From assembly GCA_963971285.1 (NCBI GenBank), contig OZ020252.1:18699662-18763661 (forward strand): DNA of 64,000 nt. The letters run 5' to 3'. A program made the position numbers and the translations under genes. How positions within the stretch are numbered: position 1 is the first letter of the stretch; each line of letters begins with the position of its first letter. This DNA is from Astropecten irregularis (lineage: Eukaryota; Echinodermata; Asteroidea; Paxillosida; Astropectinidae). Of the stretch, positions 26,239-38,103 are shown in pieces. The notes under the pieces are model-generated. The model was not told the origin of the DNA. It saw only the letters and a list, made by a program, of their open reading frames with translations, and made no database searches.

Positions 26239-27768
26239 ACCTTCTGAAAAGCTGGATTATAGATTTATTTTTGTTACAAGCATAGATAGCACAGATAATG
26301 ATCTCTGTGATTAATGGACCATGCTTTTTATGGACTCCCCCGAAAAATAATTGGATTGCAGTTTTCCCTTTTACGTTTCCTAACAGTCCTGTGTCTAAAT
26401 GCATTCTGTGATCAAGAGATCTCCTCCAATTACTTGCCAAGGGGGCTTTTGTTCTCTCTCCGAGGTAGCCAGAGTCTGTGATTGTCAGCCTCTGCCCAAT
26501 TAAAATTGGTCAGGGAGGGTTGGTAATGAGGATAGTCTCCATTCCTGGAATGGTTTCGGTAGTAATGAGGTCTAAATGTCAGCACACTTAGGACAGGAGG
26601 AGTTTGGGGAACAACATCACCGCATCGGAGCATCTGGATTGTTGGTAGGGGAGTTCTCTTCAGGTTTGGATGATGAAGCTTGTGTCTTGGTGATGCCTCC
26701 CGGCCCAGAGGATAGGAAGACTCCCTGATGTCATCTGAAAGTGCATCGCTCTCCGCCTCTCTTCTTTCAACAGTATAGTGCTGGTAGAGACCATGGATCA
26801 TCCTGTCTGATCATATAAAGCCCAAGATCCATAACCTACCATCTTCCCTATTGTCCTGGAGTCTGATACCTCAAACCACAGTCCCCAGTCTCCTCACAAT
26901 GGACTTCTCTTTTGTCAATTTACCCCAGTTTCACAGGCCTTGATCCCTTCCCTTAGGTTCAGCCCATCTTCTTCGGAGTCACCGGGGCGTATCTAACTCA
27001 ATTACAGCACAACAGAGCTCCCCAAAGGGCTTCCTTCTGTTGTTCCTGAAATCAATCGGGTGACTGGTATAAAAAAGCTAAAATGATAGATTGCCAGGCC
27101 TTGTGTAGCCTTGTAAGACCAGTCAGTATTTGACGCTGGAGGGTCTTGCTGTTAGATCATGGTGTACACCGCAGAGAGTTGGGTGACTTGTGGCAAGTCT
27201 ACATCACACTAAAGGCTGTGGATTGGCACGGTATTGTTCTGTTGGGAATCCTCACGCTGTCTTCTCTCGCTCCCTCCTCTTCGTCTCTCCTGGCTGTTAT
27301 TGTGGATTTACCCCGGTCTGCCGGCTCTAACACAATAATGGGAGGGGACTGACAAGGGCCAGAGCTGTGCAGTTACTAATCATTCAGTCAATAATTCACG
27401 TCTCGTCTGCTGCGGATGAAGCTGATGTGCTAAGTGCATGCTGAAGAAGCCAAACCAGTGGACGTGCAGCCAACTGCATGCTGTGAAATATTAGGATCTG
27501 TATATGGATTTGCTTGTGCTGATGAACGGGATTCAGATTATTAAGGCCAAATATGAAGTGTCCGATCTTCAAGATGAGAAAGATGGGATCTTATTAGACG
27601 AACCGAATCGGCGATGCACAGAATGGAATATAAACTACAATCAATACCAGTGAGGCAATTGTAAGTACATGTGTGGAATCTTTGCGGATAGACAAAAAAG
27701 AAAGAGGAAAATAGTGCCAAGCTTTGGATGTATTGATTTTGATGCTGGTGAATTCTTAAAAATGGTGT

Positions 27769-28148
27769 TTAAAGGTAGTTTCATACTTTGGTCGCATACC
27801 GAAACAAAAGTCTTCACAGATTTACCTATATCTTACAGGGTATTTAAAAGATGATGATGGTAGAAATATACCGTTAAAATTGTTCTGCCTGAAATGTTTT
27901 ATTTCTCCAGAAAAGAGTCAAACCAATTGACCAAAATCAAATTTGATCTTCAGAAGATTCACAAATCCTGTGAAAAGATTTCAAAACTACCGTGGGCATT
28001 TTGCACTGTTTTCTCAAAAAGTGGGCACTGTATGGGACTGGGAATTCCACGGATGACTGTTACTGTATCTTTCCTGATACTGTATGTTTGCCCATGAATC
28101 TGCATTTCTTTGACAAAAACCAAAGTATGAAAGTACATGTACCTTTAA
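27769..28148 (+). mobile_element. TTAA-flanked element, family A
   Basis: It begins TTAAAGGTAGTTTCATACTT and ends with ACCAAAGTATGAAAGTACAT then GTACCTTTAA. The interior block CAAAAAGTGGGCACTGTATG is conserved. A small insertion near the right tip separates the end motif. Confidence 0.82.
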
Positions 28149-28875
28149 AGTCATCATGTAACAGCCAATGTTACATATTAAATCTGTACAGGATATTTGC
28201 AGAATTGGTCACATTTTAGTGACAGTACTACTAAGGCCCTAAACCTGACAGATGGACTGCTATCCCCGTCCCCCTATTCAGAGGAGAAATCCATGCCGAC
28301 ACTCGAGAACCAGAGTAAAATCTTGTTCAAGTGGTCAAAACGTGGAGGGTTTAGGAGGATAGAGGCACGGACGATCGTTAGGTCTGATCTATTTTAATCT
28401 CTGGCCGTCATCCCACAATCAATATCAGGCTTTTCAGACCGTAGATTAGTCACCTGCTAAAGGTTTGTTAATTAGAGCCATTGATGCCAATTAATGGGCC
28501 ACTGGGGAATGGGAGGAGGATAATAGGATGTGGAAGACATAAGGGAAGATGCTACATACATGTAACTGCATAGAATACAGGATTATCACTGCTGTGTAAA
28601 ACATGTGGAACTACAAACCAACACTAACAGCATTCATGAGTTTGTGATCATCTAAACAGGAAGTCCACGCTTAACATTTGACTCCATTCAGTTACTCAGA
28701 GTTAGTGGGGCCTGACACTTCCAATACCGACAGGTTCGCTCAATAAATGATTAAAAAATGGAATCCTTCAACCGGAATCCTTAAATACATTCTCAGGTAA
28801 TTAGTATAATCATCAAATAACCACAAGGGAAACTGACTGACTTTTCAGTCATTTAAAGGTGAACAGTGAAAATTT

Positions 28876-28954
28876 GACTGGAGCTGAATTCGAACCAGGG
28901 ACCTCTGGAATACCGTACCAGCGCTCGCGCTCTTACCAACTCAGCTACCCAGCC
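28876..28954 (-). pseudogene. tRNA-like sequence with GGT anticodon position
   Basis: On the minus strand the acceptor halves GGCTGGG and TCCAGTC pair over all seven positions with two G-U pairs. Box A (TAGCTGAGTTGG) is perfect and box B is GGTTCGAATTC. The anticodon arm CTGGT-ACGGTAT-TCCAG has one mismatch. About six extra bases sit between the D arm and the anticodon arm, so this is a tRNA-like or SINE head and not a standard tRNA. Confidence 0.55.
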
Positions 28955-29541
28955 CTATGTTGGAGGTGTCTCGGTCATTAACTAGTTGGTTTATTACATG
29001 TATTTCAGTGAGTTTTAATTACATGTCTTCAAAGGGAATTCCTGAGGGGAAATTCGTCTTTGTATATGATGGGGCCTCAGTGGTGTGTCGATCTAGTGAA
29101 GTACATCAAGAATTCACCTTGCCTTGAAAGCTTCTAGTCCTTGATGGACAATATCCCCACCTGCTCCAGACGGGGAATTTGATGCCAGAATTCAAGACGC
29201 ACAGAGCAAATAATTACTGCAACTGATGACACTAAATATACTGCTGTAGGCATCGTGTATGCTTTTGATGCATCTGCCCACTTCATACCACATGCAGTTT
29301 ATTATACGTGCATGCGATCTAACTAAGAAGATAAAGTACATTCTATTGTAGAATCCAATGTTATGATAGATCTTACCTAACTTTGGATCCCTAATTCTAT
29401 TGTGCAGATGGTGTATTACGACTCCAGTATTGGTTACCGGTAATCATATTAGAAACCGTTCTTGAGAATGTTGCAGCACTGGTTTCTGGCAATGTGCTCT
29501 ATCCTTTTGCACATGGCATATATAACCACACCAATCACATA

Positions 29542-30133
29542 TTAAAGGTACAGTACGGGATTATTTGGTAACATAACGAAACAGAAATGTTCACAGATAT
29601 ACATATAACTTTCTGTATATGAAAATGGTGCTGGTCGTAACATACCGTTAAAATATTTCCGGCCGAAATGCTGTATTTATCCTGAAATTAGTAAAACAGC
29701 AACCAAAAACAATTTTGATCTTGGAGTATAAGATCAAAACTGTGAATAGATTTGAAAATACTGCATAAGTAGCGTTTTTCACTGTTTTCTACAGTTTCTG
29801 ATGATGATATGAGCTGAAAATTTGACAGGTTTGTTTTTATTCCATGACAAATCATATTATGGGGTATGATGAAACGGAGGGCTTAGGCTCAGGCTCCAGC
29901 AGTGTCATCCCTATGCTGAAAATATAGGTTGTGGTTTTTCATTGGAGCTAAAGCTATGTTTTCCTTCTCAAACTAGAGAGTCTACTTCCGAACCGCTGCA
30001 AAAAGCCTCTATTTTGATACCCGTTATTTCGGAATGCATTCATGAAAATGGAGACAGAGCCTGAGCCTCCGTTTCGTAAATGCATTCTGAACAGTCTGCA
30101 GCTGTTCTGTCACCTTTACCAATTGTGTATTAA
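29542..30133 (+). mobile_element. TTAA-flanked element, family A2, split by a nested insertion
   Basis: The left part 29542-29860 begins TTAAAGGTACAGTACGGGAT and follows family A2 (copies at 30495, 46425 and 49049). The family's right-end sequence GCTGTTCTGTCACCTTTACC reappears at 30101 and ends at a TTAA (30130-30133). The hexamer-ended element 29861-30085 sits between the two parts. Confidence 0.8.
29861..30085 (+). mobile_element. Hexamer-ended element, copy 2 (nested)
   Basis: The left end is GATGAAACGGAGGGCTTAGG then CTCAGGCTCC, and the right end is GAGCCTGAGCCTCCGTTTCG. The core is the same as at 12700. It interrupts the family A2 element. Confidence 0.82.
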
Positions 30134-30494
30134 CAGTTCACATCTTCACTGGATTTTGTTCAGTTTTAAAGGACACTGGAAAGCAGTTGTAACTGTTGCA
30201 CTGGAAAATCAGACATGTGTCGCAGATTGCCGCCCCAGCAGTAATACAAAGTTGATATATTATGTGATTTACTTCAAGTCTCTAGCAAGTAGCTACTTCA
30301 CCACAGGGCATAGTACTCCTTGTATTCTACAGGGTCTGATAATATAGGGCCCAATTACTAATGCATTGGCTGTATCCTGTGTTGTATCATTGTGATTTAT
30401 GCTCCCATATTTATACTGTACACTATATTCCCTGAGTCACTGCCAAGTTGTATCAGTGTTCTCGGTTTGTATACATGAATTGCAAGGGACCTTC

Positions 30495-30893
30495 TTAAAG
30501 GTACAATACATGATTGTTAAAGGTTAGAGAAAAGCACTCACACTTTTAATGATAAAACATGTACATGAAATAATAAACCTGTGAAAATTTGGGCTCAATC
30601 GGACATCTGAGTCATGAGAAAATGGCGAACCCCCCCCCCCCCCCCCCCCCCGCAAAAAAAACGACTCAGTCTTTCTTATAAAACATAAAGAATGGTTTTG
30701 ATCTTACTTTACCCCAAGATCAAAATTGTTTTTGGTCTTTGCTTATCTTATTTCTGGATAATACACCATTTCAGGCAGAAATATTTTAACAGCATGTTTC
30801 TACCAGCACCATCTTCATACCCTGAAAGTTATACATAAAACTGTGACCATTTCTGTTTGGGTATATTTTACCAATCCTGTACTGTACCTTTAA
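30495..30893 (-). mobile_element. TTAA-flanked element, family A2, with internal poly-C
   Basis: It begins TTAAAGGTACAATACATGAT and ends CCAATCCTGTACTGTACCTT then TAA. The interior carries a run of 22 C (30630-30651). Elsewhere it shares AACATAAAGAATGGTTTTGA with 46425. Confidence 0.85.
30630..30651 (+). repeat. Poly-C run, 22 nt
   Basis: An uninterrupted run of C inside the family A2 element. The matching point in the 46425 copy has no such run, so it expanded after insertion. Confidence 0.95.
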
Positions 30894-31570
30894 AGGTTAC
30901 ATCATTGCCTGACCTTAACCACAAAACCAAACTTCTTCTCAGATAGCACCCATAGCACCCATTATCTTGCCACCAATCACTTTAAGAGTCTGCATTAATT
31001 AGTCCTCCACCATTGCACCCAAGCTACCTGTCTCAAGGGATGCTGGGTTTATAAAAGGTTTCTCCAAGAATGGAAACCCTAGTCTTTTGTGTCCAATACT
31101 GAATGGGAAACCAGAGACCATATCCCTGTGTCAAAAGGATCTGAATCAGTCTTATGTATGTACAATTTGCCACCAACTCCCAAGCAATGGCACAGGTACA
31201 TTTCAGACGCTAGTGCTGCTCAACGATGACTCAAATTTGGTGATTTTGTGAGTTGCAGTTCTTGGTTTTCGCAAATCCCGCGCAGTGCTTTTTTTGCAGG
31301 ACACGACAGTATTACACGCAGATGTGTGCATGCTGTAAATTCATTAAGGTTAATTGTTTTTATCTGGTTTAATAGTGAGTTGCATTTTCAAGGACTTGAC
31401 TTATGGTTGGATGGAAAAGTAAGCTTGTAGTCTATACACTCACAGTGTATGTAGTGCAGTGCTAGACCTTCATCCTATCATTGCAGAATGGGTAACATGA
31501 TAACAAATGTGCCAGTTTATTAATATGTTCTTTTTCCTCCACCTTTTTTTATTTCCTTGTCATTTTGTAG

Positions 31571-31634
31571 GGAGAAGCTGACAGTTGCTCGACTTCAACG
31601 AGAGCTCAACAAGACAAATTCAGACAATAATCTG
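31571..31634 (+). CDS. NCKAP5: NCKAP5-family coiled-coil exon (first one visible)
   Basis: This 64-nt exon reads (R)-EKLTVARLQRELNKTNSDNNL. The leading G completes a codon begun on the previous exon, so the upstream intron is phase 2 and the downstream one is phase 0. It follows a pyrimidine-rich stretch ending in GTAG and is followed by a strong GTAAGT donor. The motif REKL-VARLQRE matches what I recall of the N-terminal coiled coil of vertebrate NCKAP5, where it follows a short conserved start region ending in Trp-Arg. NCKAP5 was named as an Nck SH3-binding partner, and its relative NCKAP5L is a centrosome and microtubule-associated protein. The assignment to NCKAP5 rather than NCKAP5L is not resolved, because an invertebrate may have one ancestral gene. 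The preceding exon, which should end in a phase-2 Arg codon, was not found in the 31.5 kb upstream. Confidence 0.85.
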
Positions 31635-31923
31635 GTAAGTGTGGCAGAACGTTGAACTTGTCAAATTTTGTAGTGTGTAAGATGTTTTGGTTTTTTATTT
31701 TGCTGTGGAAGGTGTGAAGAGTATACCGGTAAGTTTGAGCAGTTTCTGCTCGTGGCGAACATTTGCAGCGAAATGGAAGGGGTGAGTGGCCCCTCACTTT
31801 TTCGTTTGGAGGGGGCATGTTCCCCACCCCAACCGTTTATGACCCACCTACTTGTGACAGGCCTCATGATATTTATACAACAAGCAGTTTTTTGTTGGAA
31901 TTAAATCAAAATCGACCCTGTGA

Positions 31924-32068
31924 GAGGCCTTTGTTGGTTTTGCTGCGGATTGGTCGCCATATTTGATCTTGCAAATCTGCGTCGCTTTTACAGGATACGC
32001 TAAAATGCGATCAGGAGCAGCTTATGTGTGTCGGATCACTGATCACGTTCTTGAAACAAACAGGCCCT
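31924..32068 (+). mobile_element. AGGGCCTGTTTGTTTC-ended repeat, copy 1
   Basis: It begins AGAGGCCTTTGTTGGTTTTG and ends TTGAAACAAACAGGCCCT, so the ends are rough inverted repeats. The interior GGATACGCTAAAATGCGATC and GGATCACTGATCACGTTC are shared with 39480. Confidence 0.75.
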
Positions 32069-32886
32069 TGGTTTACGCCCTTGGTTTTTCAAAATTTGAG
32101 ATGCTTCAGTCTGCAACTCAGCCATGGCTTTGAGGCCGTCTGTGCAACAGCGCCCTCAGTGTTCCAGCCGCAGACATCTCCCTGTCAGTTTAGACCGGAA
32201 TGCTGTCTTGTCTTGTAGGGCTAGCGGAAGGAATCGAGGAAGGAAGATGTGGAAATGAAGAGATCCTCCCAACGTTTGCTGACTGAGACAACTTAGTCAT
32301 TTGATGGAGTAATGACGCTTGCCCAATGGCCACTGTGCAATTTGAGGAGTTATTAGGGAAATGAGAATTAGGTGGACCGTAACCCAGGGGGCAGTCACGG
32401 TCTACTTGGTCTGTTTGTCCTCTCGGGTTATTGTTTTTTTGGTGTGGACTTGACGTCTTGCGGCTGATTCTTAATTTGGATCAAGATTTTAAGTGGTCTT
32501 GTTTCGAAGGCCCCCCCCCCAAATATCACTGATAGTTTTACAAATGGAAGCTTCACGCTTTGCAACTAACTATAGAAGGTGATTTCTTGTGTTTTCTGGA
32601 TGTGATTTTGACTGGACTGGGATTTGTAAAGGCTTTCAGATGAGTTCTGTGCTTCAAGGAATTTCTTAAGTCTTACGCAGAGGTCGTACAATGCCCTATC
32701 CATGCACCATGTTCAAATCAGATCAAAGCAATCGATCTTGTTAATTGTCTTGCCAAAACTGTGACTATTTAAGTCGGTTTCATTATCCGGATGAAGTTCA
32801 ACCTGCTGCTAAAATGTCAAAGTTAAAATCGCTCTGGAAATGGGATTTAGTGCTGAAACCATTAAAGTTTATTTTGGTAACAGATG

Positions 32887-33256
32887 TTAAAGGTACTATC
32901 ATACTTTGGTAACATACCGAAACAGAAATCTTCAAAAATTTACCTAAAACTTTCATGGTATGAAGATGGTGGTTTTAGAAAAATGCCATTAAAATATTTC
33001 TGCCTGAAATGCTGTATTTATCCAGAAAAGAGTAAAGCTAGTGACCAAATTTATTTTGATCTTTTAAAGATCTAAAATAAAAGAGAAAAGACTTTTAAAA
33101 AGAATACTGTGGCTGTTTTTCACTGTTTTCTCAAAAAGTGGGCACCGTATGGGACTGAAATGTTCACAGATGACTGTTACTGTATCTTCCTTGATATTTT
33201 TGCCCATGAATCTGCATTTCCTTGACAAAAAACAAAGTATGATATTACCTTTTAAC
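32887..33256 (+). mobile_element. TTAA-flanked element, family A, well preserved
   Basis: It begins TTAAAGGTACTATCATACTT and ends AAGTATGATATTACCTTTTAA. It has the central palindrome TTTGATCTTTTAAAGATC, and its inverted ends show both TTAA flanks. Confidence 0.87.
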
Positions 33257-33513
33257 AGTTATGAATGGGCTGGGTTCGTTTCCTAGACATACCTAGCCTC
33301 TCCCATCCACTATACCCCTGGCATGGGTATTGGGTGAAAAAATACATGTTACCATAGAAATAACAAATCCATACAATACAGCAATTTTCTAGAAAGGATC
33401 CATCACTGTCTGGTTAATGTTGGCATCCAGCCAACTCTCTCATCTTTTCTGAAAAAGGTTTATTTTTTAAAAGATATAAAGTTCAAATATGAGATAAGAA
33501 GTTCAATTGGAGA

Positions 33514-33797
33514 GTCAGGTTGGCGTAGCGGTTCTTTCCTCGCATTTTGCCGAGGTGTCGCGGGTTCGAGTCCGGCTCGGTCCACAAGTCATGGATTGGG
33601 TTTTCAGTCCCTACCTGATTCTGTGGGTTTTACCCAGAATATTACTCTGGGGTTTTTCTTCCACCTCTAAAACTGTATCTTCTTCTCATCATCTTTCCAT
33701 AAAAAGGTTTCATCAGGCTTTCGAGCTACAGTGCCTAGGGAGTTTTTGAGGAATGCTTGGTTTCATAACCAGAAATAGATAATAGAAATAAACTTTG
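33514..33797 (+). mobile_element. tRNA-derived SINE, about full length
   Basis: The head is tRNA-like: a box A-like TGGCGTAGCGG, a CCTCG/CGAGG anticodon stem and box B GGTTCGAGTCC. The body follows with GGTTTTCAGTCCCTACCTGA and CTCTGGGGTTTTTCTTCCAC. The tail is A-rich (AATAGAAATAAACTTTGAAA). A body fragment recurs at 51588. Confidence 0.8.
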
Positions 33798-34520
33798 AAA
33801 CAAATGACAATACTGCTCCAGTTTAAAAGCTAAATTTAGATCTCTACATGAACATACACATGGGAGCATTGTTCACAAACAGGATGTTGTTTGAAGAGCT
33901 TTTCCTTGAGGACAGGTCACTACACTCAACCCCGTGACCCTCCAAAAAATGACCTGTGTAACCCCCTTCCCTTGGGTGGTGCTCTAGGGGTCTCTTCATG
34001 TGCGCTGTATGAATCCAGTTTATTTCGGAAACCAACTAATCCACCGTCAAAGCATCCCAGCTGTCACACTCTCTCCTCTTTTGGGCCTAGAAAAAAGAAA
34101 CGGGGGACTATTTTTAAAGGCATTGTGTCTCCATGAGGAGATGGTTCTGCGCAATTTGGCGACCTCTTGGGGGAATAAAAAAAAGCCCCAGTCCGGGAAC
34201 TATCAAATTAGAGAAGAAGTTTGCAGAACTCAGTCGGGTTTCGGTCTTTTGATAACTGGAAAGGGAAGTTAGCGTGACCTGCTGGGTTCATATGGATCTG
34301 GAGAGAATCTGTCGTCGTCCTTCCGTACCGAGAGTCAAGATCAACATCTTGGACTTAAAATCTGATCGAGGTCTGAGGATTTCTTTTCTTAACCTGTGCC
34401 TTTTGGGGACGATAATCTAGGACACATCCACAGGTTTCTGTCCCCCCTTTTTGTCTTTCCGTTGTCTGCTATCCAGTCATTTTTTGTCACAGGCTTATTA
34501 GATCATGAATATTAAATGAT

Positions 34521-35010
34521 TAACACAAAGCCTCATTACGTTGAGGCTTATTAGACTTAAGGCTTTGCTGTGCAATCTTTGATGATGTTATACAAGTTAC
34601 GTCAATTGTCAATAATTGGCAATGGATGAATTTGGTTGTTTTCTTAAAGATGAAGAGTATTATTGAGAGTTTTCCCTCTTGCGCATCGCATCAGGATATT
34701 GGTTCAAGATGGGTAATTTGCAAACTACGTATTGCTTTGATCTTCATACTTGTTATTATTATTTTTTCTCCATTCTTAAGATATGATTTTGAGGAAATAA
34801 AAAGTTACTGGCTCCAACCGTTCTCCTTCCGTGCCCAGCCTAAGCATAGAGTAGCAAATTACCAGGATAAGAACGTTGAATAAAAGTAGAAACAGTGTTC
34901 ATTCAACGGCCTGTGTTCATTGAATCGACGGTGAGGAGGGTTGGGGGACCATGCAGGAAATAGCAGTGACTGGACATGTGTGTACGTAACACAAGCCTCA
35001 TTACGTTGAG
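34521..35010 (+). repeat. Pair of 24-25-nt direct repeats
   Basis: TAACACA(A)AGCCTCATTACGTTGAG occurs at 34521-34545 and again at 34987-35010, differing by one base of length. The first copy continues into GGCTT, which makes a local palindrome AAGCCTCA..TGAGGCTT. Confidence 0.8.
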
Positions 35011-37482
35011 TGACTGGTATCCTGTGTGTGCATGTCCTGCCCATGACCATTTGGCCGGTATAGACACCCTCCCTTCGCTACGCTAGACTCAGTAGCTGGT
35101 CGGGATGTAGTTGCAACAAGTCCGAAAAGTTTTCAGGATCCATGTTAGTGGGAAGAGACGAGGGTGGGGAGATAGGCCTCGGGCGTGGGGAAAGATGAAG
35201 TTGAGATGCCTCGGTTTGGAATGTTTGAAACTGGTCAGGATCCGATGAGCCCTTGAGAAAAAACAAAATGGATATTACATACGCTGAGGTAAGAAATTTA
35301 ACTTGATATTGCTAACAATAGAAGTCATTTACACTTGGTCTAGGGGACTGATGTGAATAATTAGCTGCAACATATCTCACTATTTTGCCCCAAAAAGAGA
35401 AGAATTTGGCTTTGAAAGTTTTGAAGTTTTGAAAATTTCATATTCTACGATGTGCTCATTGGGTATTATTAAATTATTTATTTTTTTAATAGTTGGAGTT
35501 TTCTTGACATTTGGATGCCCCAAGGTTAGCGGTTTTACTTGTCACTTACCCAGCATTCTATACACTAGTTGATTTTGGGCCACACTTCAAAAAATTAAGT
35601 TATGCAAAAAGAAAAACGTGAAGTACGGTAACATGGATACCATCACAAACCAGTCATGGAATGATCCATTTGCTCAACCCTCATAAAAATATACTAAAGC
35701 GTTTTGTACAATTTATATATTTTGTTGAAGGAGTATATTGTTTTTAATGAGCTGTAGTCTCTTGCCATAGATATGGTCCTGAACTCCTGATGTTATATAA
35801 TCACAAGGGCAATGGCCAGAAAAGAAAGACGAATACTAGTTTGACTGCTGCCCAATTCAAACATCTAAAAACGTTTTGGGCAAATTTCTAGGCATATTTA
35901 CACCACAGTACCATTTACACATGCAAGTGGGTCCACCTTGTGTAAACTCTTCCAAATTTCAACACTGGTCAATCTTGCCCTACGTTCACACCACATGTCA
36001 CAAAATGCGCAATAAGTTCAAACATACACTCTCAACACATGTCGTAATTTTCAACATTGGTCAGCCACCCTCACACTTCAAGAGCTGTTTAGTCTCAAGA
36101 CGGGTCAAGCGCTTTACACGCCATGTTGAAATATTTCATTGTGAATGGGTCAGTCGCTTTTACACGGGTCCCTGTGGCAACCACAGTTCTGTGCCGGAAA
36201 TCAAATAAGTTTCATCTTGGCTAGCTGGATGGATATTTTCGATTCTTTTATGAATGGTCCAGACCTACGTATCCTCTCTTTTGAAATGTGATGAGACTTG
36301 ACAGCATGTCCGTTCTCCTCAGGAAAGAAATGAAAAAGGGCCTCGTTATTAAGATGTCTAGTCTGGAAGAGTCTTACATAAATTCCACCTTGACCCGTCC
36401 CGAATGCTTTTAAAAATTTAACCGGGATAAAAAACGTCCAGAGTGAAATGTATTACATGTGGAAGTGTCCATCCATTTTGGCCTTGCGAACGTTGAGCGT
36501 CGGCTCTTTTCATCTTGTGCAAGGATGGCCGGAATACTAATTCTTAAATCTTCTGTGGAAAGCGGGGAAGGGGAACAAAAGCTGGCAAATCTGTATGATT
36601 ACGAATCATTGAAGGCTCAATGGGGCGAGGATGTCTGAAGGTCTGAGCTTTGCTGTGGAGAGAGAAGCGCCATTGTCCGTCCAAGCAATCGGTCTGGTCC
36701 ATCTGCCTCCTCCTCCCCCGTCCTTTGCATCCTGTCTAGGGTATGAATTCTGCCACCAGGCCGCGGGCCGCCTTATAAAAAGCAGATGGTGAGAGTGGAC
36801 TTCAGCCTCTGATGAATTGTTCTCTCACACCTACGTCCGAGCGTGTGATGTCGCCACTCTGTCAGCATCGTCACCTGCCCTGCGTTCATTTAATTGTGTT
36901 TTGCAACTTGCAAAATGAACGACCGACCACGAGCCAAAATGTGGCATTCTGTAAGCGTGATCTGATAACAAGAAATGCCGGTGAGCGTATCAAAAATAAA
37001 GTAATTTCTTTTCCTTCGGTGTGTCATCAATATTTTCCAGCTAACACTCTGATGCCCATGACCAATGGAATGTTTTCGGGTTATACGAACTGGCTGTTCA
37101 TGTGAATTGACCAGTACTAGCAGCGCCGTTGTCGAGCGGGTGATCTGTTTTCAGTCCGTTTTAGGCTTCTGCGTTTGATATCTGCAGTTAACCTCCTCTA
37201 ATCCTTAGTTTTTTTTTTACTTCTTTGAATGACGAATAAGACTGAATTGTGAAGCATGATTTCTCGCTGCCTCATCATCCATCAGCTGTAACAAGGAAAA
37301 GGAAAAAGGTTGTTTTGGTTTCATGTTTCTGCTACATGCCAGTGCCACAGGGATTATATGAGTATTCTCAGTGGATCAAACTTGGCAGGATAGATTGGAT
37401 GATATCTTGCCGGCTGCACTGATTACATATGATATGACACCTCTGCCCAGAGCCCACACACTATGTAGGGATGTGTAACTTA

Positions 37483-37734
37483 AGGGCCATTTATGAAACA
37501 GAGGCTCCGGCTCTGGCTCTGGCTCCGGCTCCAGCTCCGGCTTCGGCTCTGGCTCCGTCATTCATGTGTTTAAAATATATAGGTTGTGGTATTTCATTGA
37601 AGCTGAAGCTCTGTTTTCCTTTTTAAGAGAATCTACTTCGGAACCGCAGCCAAAAGCCTCTATTTTGTTATCCGTTATTGGATTCACGAAATGGAGCTGG
37701 AGCCTGTGCCTCATTTCATAAACATATTTTATGC
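37483..37734 (+). mobile_element. Hexamer-ended element, copy 3 (expanded left end)
   Basis: It begins ATTTATGAAACAGAGGCTCC and continues with about nine GGCTCC/GGCTCT units. The core (TATAGGTTGTGGTATTTCAT) and the right end match the family. Confidence 0.83.
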
Positions 37735-38103
37735 TCCTAACTATAACAAGTTAAAGGTGAAGGATTTTGTCCTCTTTGCTGTTAGTATATTGCCTACTAT
37801 GCAGTGGAACATAAATTAAAATTCAATTGGGATTCATGAACACTTAATATGTAAGATCAGTCTTGGTGCTTCGTGAAATTGGCCCACTACTTTGTTATAA
37901 GGCTCTTTTAATTTTTTCTCAATTTGTTAAGAGCTATGTGCAGATTCTTCACGTTGAGCACTTTTTTTGGGTTGATCTGCTTCCATGGACTCCTCCACAG
38001 CCTGTGTATATTCATCTTTCAAGCTCTCAAAGTATGATATCTCTTCAAAGAGGTGCAGTATCACAAAATGTATCCCTAATAAAACCTCTCCTTCTCTCCG
38101 CAG

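Larger units (their letters stand above)
1..31570 (+). other. Upstream intron (or intron plus unseen 5' exons) of the NCKAP5-family gene
   Basis: No coding exon with convincing splice sites and family similarity was found in this 31.6-kb stretch. Many transposon remnants, listed separately, interrupt it. The stretches 804-1408, 1476-3485, 4443-5489, 5602-6820, 6961-10173, 11501-12699, 12937-14580, 14847-15694, 15787-19569, 19932-21680, 21830-23757, 24864-25476, 25613-27768 and 28955-29541 hold nothing else I can identify beyond simple repeats and chance open frames. The phase-2 5' end of the exon at 31571 requires an upstream coding exon. That exon could be a very short one I missed, or it could lie outside the window. 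Confidence 0.7.
31635..38103 (+). other. Intron (phase 0), 6.5 kb
   Basis: This intron separates the 64-nt and 228-nt coding exons. It contains an AGGGCCTGTTTGTTTC-ended repeat, a TTAA-flanked element, a tRNA-derived SINE, a direct repeat pair (34521 and 34987) and a hexamer-ended element. Nothing is recognised in 35011-37482 apart from chance open frames. Confidence 0.85.

Noticed and set aside
28876..28954. Functional tRNA-Thr gene
   Set aside because: The acceptor stem pairs, but extra bases between D and anticodon arms and the unusual GGT anticodon argue against function.
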